Source: Chloroflexota bacterium (GTDB lineage: Bacteria > Chloroflexota > Anaerolineae > Promineifilales > Promineifilaceae). Taken from it: a DNA stretch of 48,291 nucleotides. This document shows, piece after piece, positions 35,834 to 44,320 of the stretch. The notes under the pieces are model-generated. The model made no database searches, was not told the origin of the DNA, and was given only the letters and a program-made list of their open reading frames with translations. Position 1 is the first letter of the stretch. Each line of letters begins with the position of its first letter. The translations under genes and the position numbers were made by a program. The DNA is taken from the NCBI GenBank assembly GCA_018004935.1, contig JAGNBF010000057.1, positions 1 through 48,291 on the forward strand, read 5' to 3'.

Positions 35834-36562
35834 TCAGTTTCGGCCGTTCCCTGGGACCGGTAGCCCGGCCTCGATCCATGCCTGTACGCCGCCATCCAGA
35901 ATATTCACGTTGCTATAACCCATGTCGTGCAGGAGTTTGCCACCCAACGCCCCTAGTGGCCCCAAGATACAGGTGGTAATGATGGGCCGGTTATGATCCG
36001 ATAGGTGTGGCGATTGCCATTCTTGGGGCAGTGTATGATCCGCCTGATAGGTCAATGAACCGTAAGAGATGTTGACAGCACCCGGAACTGTTCCCGTAGC
36101 CGCGACCTCAGCGGCGTCACGCACATCAATAACCAGGAGATTGGGTTCTTCTTGCAAACGGCGGTAGGCATCGGTGGGGCTGATGATAAGAACGGACTGG
36201 TACGCGGCCGCAGCCATTCCATTAAACGTCAACGGTACACCATACTGTTCACCTACTGGAGCGCGGGTGATAGCTGACTGCGCCGGCAAGTAGTCAAACC
36301 CTTTAACGGTGACATCCGTCCACAGGGGATATTCGCGAAGTTGGGTCACAATTGGTCCATTTACGTATTCATTGTAAGTGGATTCATCGGCGAAAAGATA
36401 GAGACCCCCTGCTTCGCCCTGTTCTTTATTGATGATCCAGATTTTCCACAACAAACCGGGCACATCAGCAAAGAAGTGCGCCCCTTCTGTTCCATTTTGT
36501 CGCTCAAACTCCTCGGCAGGAACGACCAACCGACCATTGATTTGCACAATTTTCTGGGACAT
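35834..36562 (-). CDS. YdhR-like domain fused to a rhodanese domain
   Basis: 242 residues from ATG 36562 with AGGAG 6 nt upstream; the frame extends to 36613 without a site. Residues 1-105 match the putative monooxygenase YdhR pattern: KIVQINGRLVVPAEEFER, GLLWKIWIINKEQGEAGGLY, FADESTYNEYVNG and VTVKGFDYLPA. Residues about 130-242 are a rhodanese domain: LLVIDVRDAAEVAATGTVPG, HTLPQEWQ and the Cys loop ITTCILGPLGALGG. Rhodanese enzymes transfer sulfane sulfur through that Cys; the YdhR-like half is a dimeric ferredoxin-like fold. Fusion suggests sulfur or redox chemistry on a small substrate. Cytosolic. Confidence 0.83.
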   Translation of the reverse strand: MSQKIVQINGRLVVPAEEFERQNGTEGAHFFADVPGLLWKIWIINKEQGEAGGLYLFADESTYNEYVNGPIVTQLREYPLWTDVTVKGFDYLPAQSAITRAPVGEQYGVPLTFNGMAAAAYQSVLIISPTDAYRRLQEEPNLLVIDVRDAAEVAATGTVPGAVNISYGSLTYQADHTLPQEWQSPHLSDHNRPIITTCILGPLGALGGKLLHDMGYSNVNILDGGVQAWIEAGLPVPGNGRN

Positions 36563-36690
36563 GATTTTTCTCCTGGTTATGAACTCGAACCTGGTGTTCT
36601 TTGATCTGACCACTGGTTATTAGTGTATTGGTTATTGCCACTGGCGAAACCCATTTTCGCCAAAGTCCAATTGTGAAATAGGGGCAAGCT

Positions 36691-36763
36691 ATACTCGGCG
36701 CGGTCACAAATTGGTGGCTCGGTCAAGAGACCGGCCACAGCCAAAAGCGCAACAACTGACCGC
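36691..36763. repeat. Intergenic direct repeat, copy A
   Basis: 73 bp beginning ATACTCGGCGCGGTCACA and ending AAAAGCGCAACAACTGACCGC. It is nearly identical to 37137-37210 with one indel. Both lie in the gene-free stretch 36614-37351 upstream of the clostripain gene. Confidence 0.7.
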
Positions 36764-36855
36764 GAATAGTATGGAGAGAGAACGACTCTGACAAACCAGC
36801 CTGCATTGTCAAGCAAAGTTTACGAGTCGTTGAACTAGCCCGCTTGTTGGGAAAT

Positions 36856-37040
36856 TGAATGGGGGGGAAACGAACACCGCTACGAGTGAGGAGAACTGAA
36901 ATACGATGTTCGCTCCCACTTTTGGGAAACACACACCTTTCTAGGGCATGGTTTTCCAAAAATTCTCAACGCATTCTACATTATTTGTTTTGGAGAGAAC
37001 TATCCCTCTCTGGCAACGAAAAGGATGGAAAAAGAGTGAT
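36856..37040. repeat. Intergenic element, copy 2 of the 6341-6596 block
   Basis: Contains the islands GGGGGAAACGAAC, GAGGAGAACT, GTTCGCTCCCACTTTTGGGA and AAAGGATGGAAAAAGAGTGAT in the same order and strand as copy 1. The hairpin here is weaker (CGAACA with TGTTCG). Confidence 0.5.
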
Positions 37041-37136
37041 TTTTATCATTGGCTTATTAAGTTTAGGAATCAAAGACCCTTTATCGCAGTATAATGGTTT
37101 AATCTGCCGGTTCTCGTTTGGCCTTTATTGCGATAT

Positions 37137-37210
37137 ATACTCAGCGCGGTCATAGACTGGTGGCTCGGTCAGGGGACCAGCCACAGCCCAAAAGCGCAAC
37201 AACTGACCGC
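37137..37210. repeat. Intergenic direct repeat, copy B
   Basis: 74 bp, same orientation as 36691-36763, with ATACTCAGCGCGGTCATA at the start and ACTGACCGC at the end. The two copies are 374 nt apart and bracket the intergenic element 36856-37040. Confidence 0.7.
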
Positions 37211-37351
37211 CTTAAGTATTGGTTTCCGAAATAACCATCTACGAATCACATTCTGTTTTGCTGTGGCCGGTCTTACTTCGGCTTTTTTGTTAAAACAACC
37301 GTGCCACCTGGTCACTATTCGATTTGCCGTTTTGGGCGAAGGAGAAGGGTC

Positions 37352-40300
37352 ATGGTCAAAGGGCATGGAGTGAAGCAGTGGTTTATCTTGCTTACGGGAT
37401 TGTTGGTATGGGGTATAGGGGGAGAAGTGGTTGGCGAAGCGCGGCCGCAAGGCGAAGGCCCGACCCCCCCCTTTACCATTGAAAGTATCCTCATCTTTTA
37501 CAGTGCGACCGATAGTTCATTGGCGTACACCTTTCGCGGCCGCGAACAAGGCAACCCCGCCAACTGGCAATGGTGGAGTATTGGCCCCACCGGTCAACCC
37601 GATCTGACTGATCCGGTTAAACCCCTACCAGGCAACCCAGTCGTGCAACAGGGGGATGTGGCCTATACGCGGGGAGGGAATGGGGTAGTAGCCTGGGAGA
37701 GCAATACCACCGGTTCACCGGCTTGTGGGGGTAATGCCCCTCGCGGCCGCGTCCAATTCACTTACCTCGACGCCCGCCTTTGGCCCGAATCGCCCCCCGC
37801 CTGGTCGGCCCCAACCAACCTGGCCCTCGGCCCCGATTTCACCTATTACGACAATTCCCAGGTTGCTCTGGATGTGACTGGCAAAGGGTTAGCCATCTGG
37901 CGGGAGCGCGTGTACGGCCACGATATTTCGGGCTGTTTGACCGGCGATGATGTCCTGCAAATGCGTTATCGTCTTTGGGATGGGGAACAATGGGTGGGTG
38001 ATCCTGAGGGTATCCTCATTCCCGCTTCGGCCAGTGCGCCCCCTAGTGGTGATGTAGACCTGGCTTTTACCAGTGTGCGTCTTGATCCCATCGGGAGTAA
38101 TGTTCCCGAAACCCGCCAACAAGCCATTGCCGTCTGGACCGGTTTTGTAGGCATAGGTAGCGAACTCTGTCCGGGGCCAGTCACCGCTGAGATGCCTGAG
38201 TATTGGCCTCAGTATGCGGTGTGGGATGGCGAAACCTTTAGCGCGGCCGCGGTTGTGCCCAATAATCCCAACACCGATCCCGACCCACCGTTTTATAGTC
38301 AGTGGGCCATTGATAGCATTAACCTGGGAAGCGACACGACCGGCTCCGCCGACCTCATTTTTAACACCATCAAATACGATCATTTGTGTGTCGTGACCCA
38401 ACACCTGGAAGCGTGGACAGCCCGTTGGGAACCAGGGATACAAGCCTGGGCCGATGCGGAATATCTGGATGACGGCCAGGGGCCGGGGATTGGTCAACGA
38501 CGCGATGATGTGGCGGTAGCTGGGTATCGTGGGCAGGCTGGGGGTATCTGGTCACAGCAGGAAACAGTGCCGGGCGGCTGGGGCAATCTAACACCCATCG
38601 CGGCCGCGCCCGGTTTTAGCGATCCGGTGGCCGTGGCCGGAATGCGTGATAATCGCACCACCCTGGTTTATCGTAACGGCACTGACCTCTACTGGACCGA
38701 AGATACGGGCAGTGGCTGGAACGCCCCGGTTATCCTGGAAGGGGGAATGTCACCGGTCATGGCCGCGCGGCCGCAAACTGATTGGTCAGTTCTCATCTAT
38801 GGGTCGGCAGACAATAACCTGGAAACGGACATGGCTGTTGATTTAGAGGAGATGGAGCAGGTCGGTTCCAGTCCACCGTTGGCGATAGTGACCCAGGTGG
38901 ATGATTTTACCGGGGTAGCCGGGGGCAGTTACCGGGCACAGGTGGTTGAAGACCCGGCCCCTGGGTTAGCCTCGGCGGCGGCCCCGGTGGCTGTGCCTAT
39001 CGTCGAGCCAAACATGGGCGCGGCCGCGACCCTTAGCAACTTCCTCGTCTGGGCGGATATGCAATACCCGGCGGACAAGACCGCTCTGATCATTTGGGAT
39101 CACGGCGACGGCTGGCGGGGCGTAAGTCAGGATGCCAGCTCCAACGATGGGGTCGGTTCCCCCAACGATGACTGGCTGGACATGCAGGAGTTGGCCACCG
39201 GACTGGATGACGGACCGAATTTATTCAATGTGTTGGCCTTCGATGCCTGTCTCATGGCCGAGTTAGAGGTCGCCTATCAGGTGTGGCTCTATGCTGAGGA
39301 ACTGGTGGCGTCTCAAGATTGTATTGATCTCACCGGTTATCCTTATACCACCATCCTACAAGACCTGGAAGACAACAGCGGCTGGGCCGGTAATGCCCTG
39401 GCGATGCAAATAGTGCTAGATTTCGCGGCCGCGTATGCCGCCGATCCCGACTTTACCATCAGTGCTATCCACCTGGACGCCGACCTGCTCGACCTGGTGA
39501 TAGCCGTCAACGATCTGGGCACAGGTCTCATCACCGGCCTGGAAGACCTGAATGACCGGCTAGACCCGGCTGACAACGTGCAAATGGGGATCAAAGCCGC
39601 CCGTGACGCCACCCATGAACCTACCTTGAATTGCGGCCGCTTTGCTGATGGTTGTTTGGTGCATGATCCCATCGTAGATTTGTTCCACCTGACCCAACAG
39701 CTTAACGCCCAGGTCGTCATAAGTGCCACCTACCTGACCGCCATTCCGGCCATTCAGGCCGCACTCAACAACGTCGTCTTCGCCGAAGCGCATGGAGCCA
39801 ACCACAACGGTGGCGCACATGGCCTCTCTCTCTACTTCCCCCAGGCCCAAAGCACGACGGCCCCACCCAATATCGTGACCGACTTTGATAGCGGCTCCAC
39901 CGTCGGTACGATCTACGCGGAAAACCCGGAAGCGGATCCCATTGATGGGCTACCGGCTCCCCCCAATCATCCCTTACCCCCCCAACCAGGCCTGCTTTTT
40001 CCAACCAATACCAATTGGGACGAGTTCCTCTACCGTTTCTATCGCCCTGTCGCCGATGGGGGTGGCACAGCCGCCGGTTATGTCGGCATAGGGGCCAGCC
40101 TGAATGCCACCGGCTCGTCCGACGCTGATGGCCTGGTGACGACGGTGGCCTGGGATTTTAACCCGACCATGAATACCGATGCCCTGGATACGGATCGAGA
40201 TGGTATTGATGAGGCCGATGATGACGCCGATGCTGTGGGGTTGACGGTGCTCTTTCCCTGCACAGAACCGGGTGTTTTCACGGCACGACTGGTGGTACGG

Positions 40301-40423
40301 GACGATCACGAGAGCCTTCATCCGCTCCATTTCAACGTAGATGCCGATGTCACCCTGCTTACCGTCATCTGTGAGCCGCTTCCCTACACCATCTTTATAC
40401 CTCTTTTGCGTAAGAACCCTTGA
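37352..40423 (+). CDS. Secreted clostripain-family (C11) cysteine peptidase-like protein
   Basis: 1023 residues from ATG 37352 (GGAG 8 nt upstream). A signal peptide (WFILLTGLLVWGIGGE) is followed by an N-terminal ~450-residue beta-rich part. The peptidase C11 region has SVLIYGSADNNLETDMA, TALIIWDHGDGWRG with His584, and LFNVLAFDACLMAELEVAYQ with Cys633, the clostripain His/Cys pair; AHGLSLYFPQ closes the domain. C-terminal is a PKD-like segment (LTVLFPCTEPGVFTARLVV) and the tail YTIFIPLLRKNP. Clostripain-like enzymes cleave after Arg or Lys. The gene has ten GCGGCCGC sites. Upstream repeats may carry its promoter. Confidence 0.87.
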   Translation: MVKGHGVKQWFILLTGLLVWGIGGEVVGEARPQGEGPTPPFTIESILIFYSATDSSLAYTFRGREQGNPANWQWWSIGPTGQPDLTDPVKPLPGNPVVQQGDVAYTRGGNGVVAWESNTTGSPACGGNAPRGRVQFTYLDARLWPESPPAWSAPTNLALGPDFTYYDNSQVALDVTGKGLAIWRERVYGHDISGCLTGDDVLQMRYRLWDGEQWVGDPEGILIPASASAPPSGDVDLAFTSVRLDPIGSNVPETRQQAIAVWTGFVGIGSELCPGPVTAEMPEYWPQYAVWDGETFSAAAVVPNNPNTDPDPPFYSQWAIDSINLGSDTTGSADLIFNTIKYDHLCVVTQHLEAWTARWEPGIQAWADAEYLDDGQGPGIGQRRDDVAVAGYRGQAGGIWSQQETVPGGWGNLTPIAAAPGFSDPVAVAGMRDNRTTLVYRNGTDLYWTEDTGSGWNAPVILEGGMSPVMAARPQTDWSVLIYGSADNNLETDMAVDLEEMEQVGSSPPLAIVTQVDDFTGVAGGSYRAQVVEDPAPGLASAAAPVAVPIVEPNMGAAATLSNFLVWADMQYPADKTALIIWDHGDGWRGVSQDASSNDGVGSPNDDWLDMQELATGLDDGPNLFNVLAFDACLMAELEVAYQVWLYAEELVASQDCIDLTGYPYTTILQDLEDNSGWAGNALAMQIVLDFAAAYAADPDFTISAIHLDADLLDLVIAVNDLGTGLITGLEDLNDRLDPADNVQMGIKAARDATHEPTLNCGRFADGCLVHDPIVDLFHLTQQLNAQVVISATYLTAIPAIQAALNNVVFAEAHGANHNGGAHGLSLYFPQAQSTTAPPNIVTDFDSGSTVGTIYAENPEADPIDGLPAPPNHPLPPQPGLLFPTNTNWDEFLYRFYRPVADGGGTAAGYVGIGASLNATGSSDADGLVTTVAWDFNPTMNTDALDTDRDGIDEADDDADAVGLTVLFPCTEPGVFTARLVVRDDHESLHPLHFNVDADVTLLTVICEPLPYTIFIPLLRKNP

Positions 40424-40431
40424 GGAACCTA

Positions 40432-40554
40432 CTATGAACATGGGTACGCCAGGGAAAACAACCAGCCGCTGAAGGTACCGACGTTCGCGGCCGCGCTTTT
40501 GTCCCAGCCAAGATTAATGACCACAAGGTTATCATTGTTCAAGGATCGGATGGG
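40432..40554 (-). pseudogene. Remnant of a WDNG-repeat protein gene
   Basis: The frame reads RSLNNDNLVVINLGWDKSAA then ANVGTFSGWLFSLAYPCS. The first half matches one unit of the repeats in the 6639-10049 protein (LNNGNYVV...WDNGAAANVGA). No start or repeats beyond this. A scar of a deleted gene. Confidence 0.45.
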
Positions 40555-40665
40555 GTAAAGATAGCGGGAGGAGTAAGGCATCCCCAGAGCCTGCCCTGAG
40601 CGAAGTCGAAGGATGACGCTCTGGGGCAACCCGTTCGCATCTAGGGATGCTCACTCCTCTACCCC
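40552..40665. repeat. Palindromic dispersed element between convergent genes
   Basis: A 114-bp element whose ends pair (GGGGTA with TACCCC, GGAGGAGTAAGGCATCCC with GGGATGCTCACTCCTC, CCCCAGAGC with GCTCTGGGG). The centre is CCTGCCCTGAGCGAAGTCGA, a very common dispersed motif in this group. It lies between the convergent clostripain and 40731 genes and could also terminate transcription. Confidence 0.65.
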
Positions 40666-40730
40666 GGTGAATCCGGTAAAACCGCTTATTGTAACATTTG
40701 CCAGTGAGTAAGAGCTTTGCAGTCTGGTTA

Positions 40731-41465
40731 TTACGGATTAACGAGCAGGGGCAAGAAGATTTGTTCCGAAATACCCAAAAAGATTAACCCACCCGCCCAA
40801 TCAGAGACATACAGGCGATCGTTCGCAAGGGTGCTATGCCGTGCCTCATCGGGCGTGACATAAGTAGAAAGTGGAACCGGGTTCATCTTGTCACTTACAT
40901 CTATAACCATGATTTCATCCGTCGCAAAATAGGCTATATCCCCGGCGACAGTTACATGCCAACCATTCCCCCGGTTGTAAAAATCCCTACCTGCTGGGGT
41001 GATTTTTTCCCATTCAACGTTACCGGGACGCAGGAGTCTCTGCCGTTGGGCTGCCGTCATACGTTGTAACACAATGATGAAAATCTCGTATTGGCGGGGA
41101 GCAGGTTTGGCAAGTTCAGCCTGAAGTTGGGTATAGGCATTTTCTGTGTCCGTCGTTGGGGTGCGTAAGGATGTGGGAGCGGCGGCCGCGGCCATGATGA
41201 TTTTGCTAAGGGATACGTAACCATGTTGCCCTGCCAGGGCACCGCTGGTCACACGCACATACACGAAGCTGGGGTCGTGCCGTAAAACGGTCAGCTGATC
41301 ACGCGCTACCAGATTGCCCCGGCTGGCCGCGCCAGCCCTGGGGGCTGATAGCAAGGGTACATTACCCATTTCCAAAGGGGTGATGATGGCTTGTTGGTTT
41401 TCATCTTGAAGCTGTTCGGCCCGCATGATGGCGGGAGTGGTCTGCCGTTGCAGGTTGGCCGCCAT
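40731..41465 (-). pseudogene. Chimeric ORF: SH3-like segment joined to an LVIVD end with FLPLL tail
   Basis: 244 residues. The N-terminal 95 carry an SH3-like segment (VPLLSAPRAGAASRGNLVAR, QLTVLRHDPSFVYVRVTSGA, GQHGYVSLSKI) without a signal peptide. The next 60 residues are helical (YTQLQAELAKPAPRQYEIFI). Then WHVTVAGDIAYFATDEIMVI, VSDKMNPVPL and RLYVSDWAGGLIFLGI are LVIVD-type blades ending EQIFLPLLVNP, as in exported proteins. Half of the molecule looks cytosolic and half exported, so an internal deletion joining two genes is the simplest reading. It is in frame with 41478-41684 across a single stop. Confidence 0.55.
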
Positions 41466-41477
41466 GCCATCTACCGT

Positions 41478-41763
41478 TTAGTTCTCGTTCGGGGCTGAGT
41501 GCATCATGCCCCGGATGATGCTGGAGAGTGGCGACGACCTGGGCGGCGCGGCGGTTGCCCTATATTTTGCCGATGTTGCGGAGAGCGGTTTATTGCTGCG
41601 GCCGCGATAGTTGCGCCAATGTATTGACCTGACTTTCCGGCGTTCCCCCCCGAAAAACCTCACCGGATAATTCCTCGGTTTCACTCCCTTGTGGCGATTT
41701 TCGCCGCCGCACCTGTCTGCGTTTTTCAGAATCGTGTTGATTGGTTGTTTTGCGTTGGCTCAT
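41478..41763 (-). pseudogene. Broken N-terminal gene segment upstream of the chimeric ORF
   Basis: Two overlapping frames carry it. The first starts at ATG 41763: MSQRKTTNQHDSEKRRQVRR, then SETEELSGEVFRGGTPESQ, VNTLAQLSRPQQ and a stop. The second (41684-41478) ends GMMHSAPNEN with a stop four codons before the next ORF. So the original gene suffered at least one frameshift and one nonsense change. The basic head and the NTLAQLSRPQQ helix are not enough to name a family. Confidence 0.5.
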
Positions 41764-41823
41764 CAATAGACACCCAAACATTTGCTATTTCATGGAATAA
41801 TGTAAAACGTACATCAGCCACCG

Positions 41824-42471
41824 TTAGGAAAGCGTTACCATATCAAAAGGCTGCTCTGCCATTGGCAGCGGCTGACAAGCCCAGAAATCGGTCATCGTGT
41901 TGCTGTAATAGTAGGTTTCACCGGCACAAGAACGGCACAAGATGATCCCGTTGCGCCACACTTCCCGCTCATTGATAATCTCTTCACCACACTGGGCGCA
42001 GTTCACCCGCGCCCCGGCCCGGCTGATGAGTTGGGCCGAAGAGGTGATGAGTTGTACCGCCTGCTGATCGAATAGCTGCTCATCGGGAATGTACTGATAT
42101 CCTAACAGGTAGCTTTCCCATTGGCTTTGTGCTTCCGGGGCATAGAGCGTTGCCAGAGAGCGACTGTTGCGGGTGGGAATGAGACGTATGGCCTGGTCTG
42201 TTTGGGTGTCTACAAAGGTGGCGGCGATTTTGCCCAAATCCACCACGCGCAAGGTGCGCCTGCCGACCCAACAGTTAGTAGCTGTTGCCACCCCATCGCT
42301 AAAACAGCCATCCGTTTCCATAATGGTCAAGAGCCGTTTTGCCGTTTGCGGCAGAGGGATTGCCAACAAACGACCGGCTAACAATCCCATCCGTACGCCT
42401 AACACTTGCCGGGGGCAAAGGTGTTGGTGTAAGCGGGCACACTGGTCTAACAAATCGGTTAAGGTATTCAT
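41824..42471 (-). CDS. FmdE-like protein with C4 zinc ribbon
   Basis: 215 residues from ATG 42471, 4 nt after the stop of the NirS-like gene. The FmdE/FwdE pattern is clear: QCARLHQHLCPRQVLGVRMG (Cys-x3-His-x3-Cys of the N-terminal site), METDGCFSDGVATATNCWVG, RRTLRVVDLGKIAATFVDTQ and LISRAGARVN, then a zinc ribbon CAQCGEEI ... CRSCAG. FmdE is named for formylmethanofuran dehydrogenase, but most bacterial homologues lie near other Mo/W enzymes, where a cofactor or metal role is suspected. Position at the end of the nitrogen-oxide cluster supports an accessory role there (inference). Confidence 0.85.
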   Translation of the reverse strand: MNTLTDLLDQCARLHQHLCPRQVLGVRMGLLAGRLLAIPLPQTAKRLLTIMETDGCFSDGVATATNCWVGRRTLRVVDLGKIAATFVDTQTDQAIRLIPTRNSRSLATLYAPEAQSQWESYLLGYQYIPDEQLFDQQAVQLITSSAQLISRAGARVNCAQCGEEIINEREVWRNGIILCRSCAGETYYYSNTMTDFWACQPLPMAEQPFDMVTLS

Positions 42472-42475
42472 GGGG

Positions 42476-44320
42476 TTAATGACCAAGCATTTCGTAACGG
42501 CGTGAGGTGTTGAAAATGCCGGTGGGCGTAACGACGCCGGTCAGTTCAGCGACCAGGGCGAAGGTTTGGGCGTTGTAAACGCGTACCACATTCCCCTGCC
42601 AGTCGCTGATGTAAACAAATTGACCATCATCGGTTAGTTCCGGGTGCAGCGTTTGGATGCCGTCATTGATGATGTGGGTAACGGTCATCGTCTGTTTGCT
42701 AATGACATAGATATTGTTAGCCGGTGAACCCAGTAACGCATCGGCCCACAGATATGGGCTTTGCTCCTGGGTGCGAATAAACAGCCCTGACCCACTGGTG
42801 GGAATCTGAGCCACGATCTGGTTGGTGTTGAGGTTCCAAATGGACACCAGCCCCTGCCCAGCATGTGTGGTGGCCCCATAGGCGACGCCGTTATCTTCCC
42901 ACACAGCCCCGGAACCGGGGTGGGGGATGTTGCCGGTAGGGATTTGGGTCACAAGCTGCCAGTTAGGTACATCAATAACTGCCATCCAGTGATCCCCCTG
43001 TGAGGCCAGGTAGAAGCGGGTATTGTCAGGGCTGAGAAAACCGTCATGAAGGATGTGACCAACGTTTTCCAGTTTGTCTATGGGGAAGGTGGGTTGGCTG
43101 AAATCAATGCGCCATACCTGTCCGGCTTCTTTCAGGGCGATGATAAAGTAAGGGCCAACCAGGCTGGGGGCCACATCGCTGACAATCGCCACACGGGATT
43201 CAACCCATTGCCCGTCGGGATCGTACCCTTCGGTGGTGATGAGTTTGAGCGGTTCTAAAGTTTGGGCGTTGAGAATGACGGCGGTGTTGGGGATGTAGTT
43301 ACCGGCAATGAGGTATTGACCATCATCGGAGATAGCCAGACCACGAGAATCTATACCAACACGGATTTTGCGGGTGGCTTGAAGGGTGTACATGTCTATC
43401 TTGAATAACCAGCCGTCGCGGCCGATGTTGTAAACCCAACGCTGGTTGGTGGGGTCGAAGGCGTAACCGTGTGCCCGGTAGCTGGCATCAATTTGACCTA
43501 AAATTTGGTGATTGTCGCCGTTGATGACGGTAATACGCCGGGCTTCGCGCTCGGTGACGAGCATCAGGTTATCGAGGTCGCCGGTGTGGGTGGGCGTACT
43601 GGGCAGGGTGGATTCGTCTACGAGAATGGTGAGGGAGTCGGCGATTTGTTGAAGCGTCCAATCAGGATTGCCACCGGCGGGTTCGGTACGCATCAAACCA
43701 ATGAGAAGCCAGATTTCGGCGTCGCTCATGCCCATTGTGCCCCAGGGGGGCATGAGGGTTCCGGGGCGTCCATTTTTGACGGCATCGAAATAGAAGTTGT
43801 CCAGCTCGGTCAGCCGATCCGGGATAAGAGCCGGGCCAATGCCCCCTTCGCGGTTGGGGCCGTGACAGCCGCTGCACGAATCCTGATAGGCCTGGTTGAC
43901 AGCATTACCATCGAACCAGTCAGAGGGACCGTTGGGGGAGACGACGATGGTTCCCTCGGTAGCGGGGTGGCTGACGGAATGGATATGGTAGTTGCCGTTC
44001 GCGGCCGCAACCCAGCTAAATGATTGTCCGGGGTTCAAGACAGGGCTGATAATCGTGCCATCGTCACTAATGAGAGTGTGCGGGACGGTATCATGGTTGA
44101 TCCAGCGCACGGTGGACCCGGTTTTAACGGCCAGGACGTGCGGCGTGACTTGACCGTTGAGGATGAGAATGTTGTTGCTGTTGCTGGTAAGGAGCGGCAG
44201 GTATACGTCTGCCGCCGCACCCGCCGCATCACTGCTTTGGGCCGGTTGCGATTGGTAGAAGGTAAAAACAAGAATCAGGGTCAGGCTGAGAATAAGGAAA
44301 CCACTGGTTATTTTCTTCAT
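42476..44320 (-). CDS. NirS-like cytochrome cd1 with N-terminal cupredoxin-like domain
   Basis: 614 residues from ATG 44320, overlapping the upstream stop (ATGA). Signal peptide KKITSGFLILSLTLILVF, then DVYLPLLTSNSNN, then a cupredoxin-like fold (residues about 50-125: VRWINHDTVPHTLI, YHIHSVSHPATEGTIVV), where the usual Cys of the C..H..M copper loop is absent. A c-type heme domain has CSGCH at Cys149-His153 with Met in TLMPPWG. Residues about 250-614 form the d1 propeller: WVYNIGRDGWLFKIDM, KIRVGIDSRGLAISDDG, ILNAQTLEPLKLI, VGHILHDGFLSPDN, PHPGSGAVW, PTSGSGLFIRT and TPTGIFNTSRR. His284, His425 and His467 align with NirS His182, His327 and His369. It should be exported and reduce nitrite to NO; NirN-like function is the alternative. 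Confidence 0.87.
   Translation of the reverse strand: MKKITSGFLILSLTLILVFTFYQSQPAQSSDAAGAAADVYLPLLTSNSNNILILNGQVTPHVLAVKTGSTVRWINHDTVPHTLISDDGTIISPVLNPGQSFSWVAAANGNYHIHSVSHPATEGTIVVSPNGPSDWFDGNAVNQAYQDSCSGCHGPNREGGIGPALIPDRLTELDNFYFDAVKNGRPGTLMPPWGTMGMSDAEIWLLIGLMRTEPAGGNPDWTLQQIADSLTILVDESTLPSTPTHTGDLDNLMLVTEREARRITVINGDNHQILGQIDASYRAHGYAFDPTNQRWVYNIGRDGWLFKIDMYTLQATRKIRVGIDSRGLAISDDGQYLIAGNYIPNTAVILNAQTLEPLKLITTEGYDPDGQWVESRVAIVSDVAPSLVGPYFIIALKEAGQVWRIDFSQPTFPIDKLENVGHILHDGFLSPDNTRFYLASQGDHWMAVIDVPNWQLVTQIPTGNIPHPGSGAVWEDNGVAYGATTHAGQGLVSIWNLNTNQIVAQIPTSGSGLFIRTQEQSPYLWADALLGSPANNIYVISKQTMTVTHIINDGIQTLHPELTDDGQFVYISDWQGNVVRVYNAQTFALVAELTGVVTPTGIFNTSRRYEMLGH

Noticed and set aside
36614-37351. 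CRISPR-like array upstream of the clostripain gene
   Set aside because: Only two long copies 374 nt apart, with no regular spacing or short repeats.
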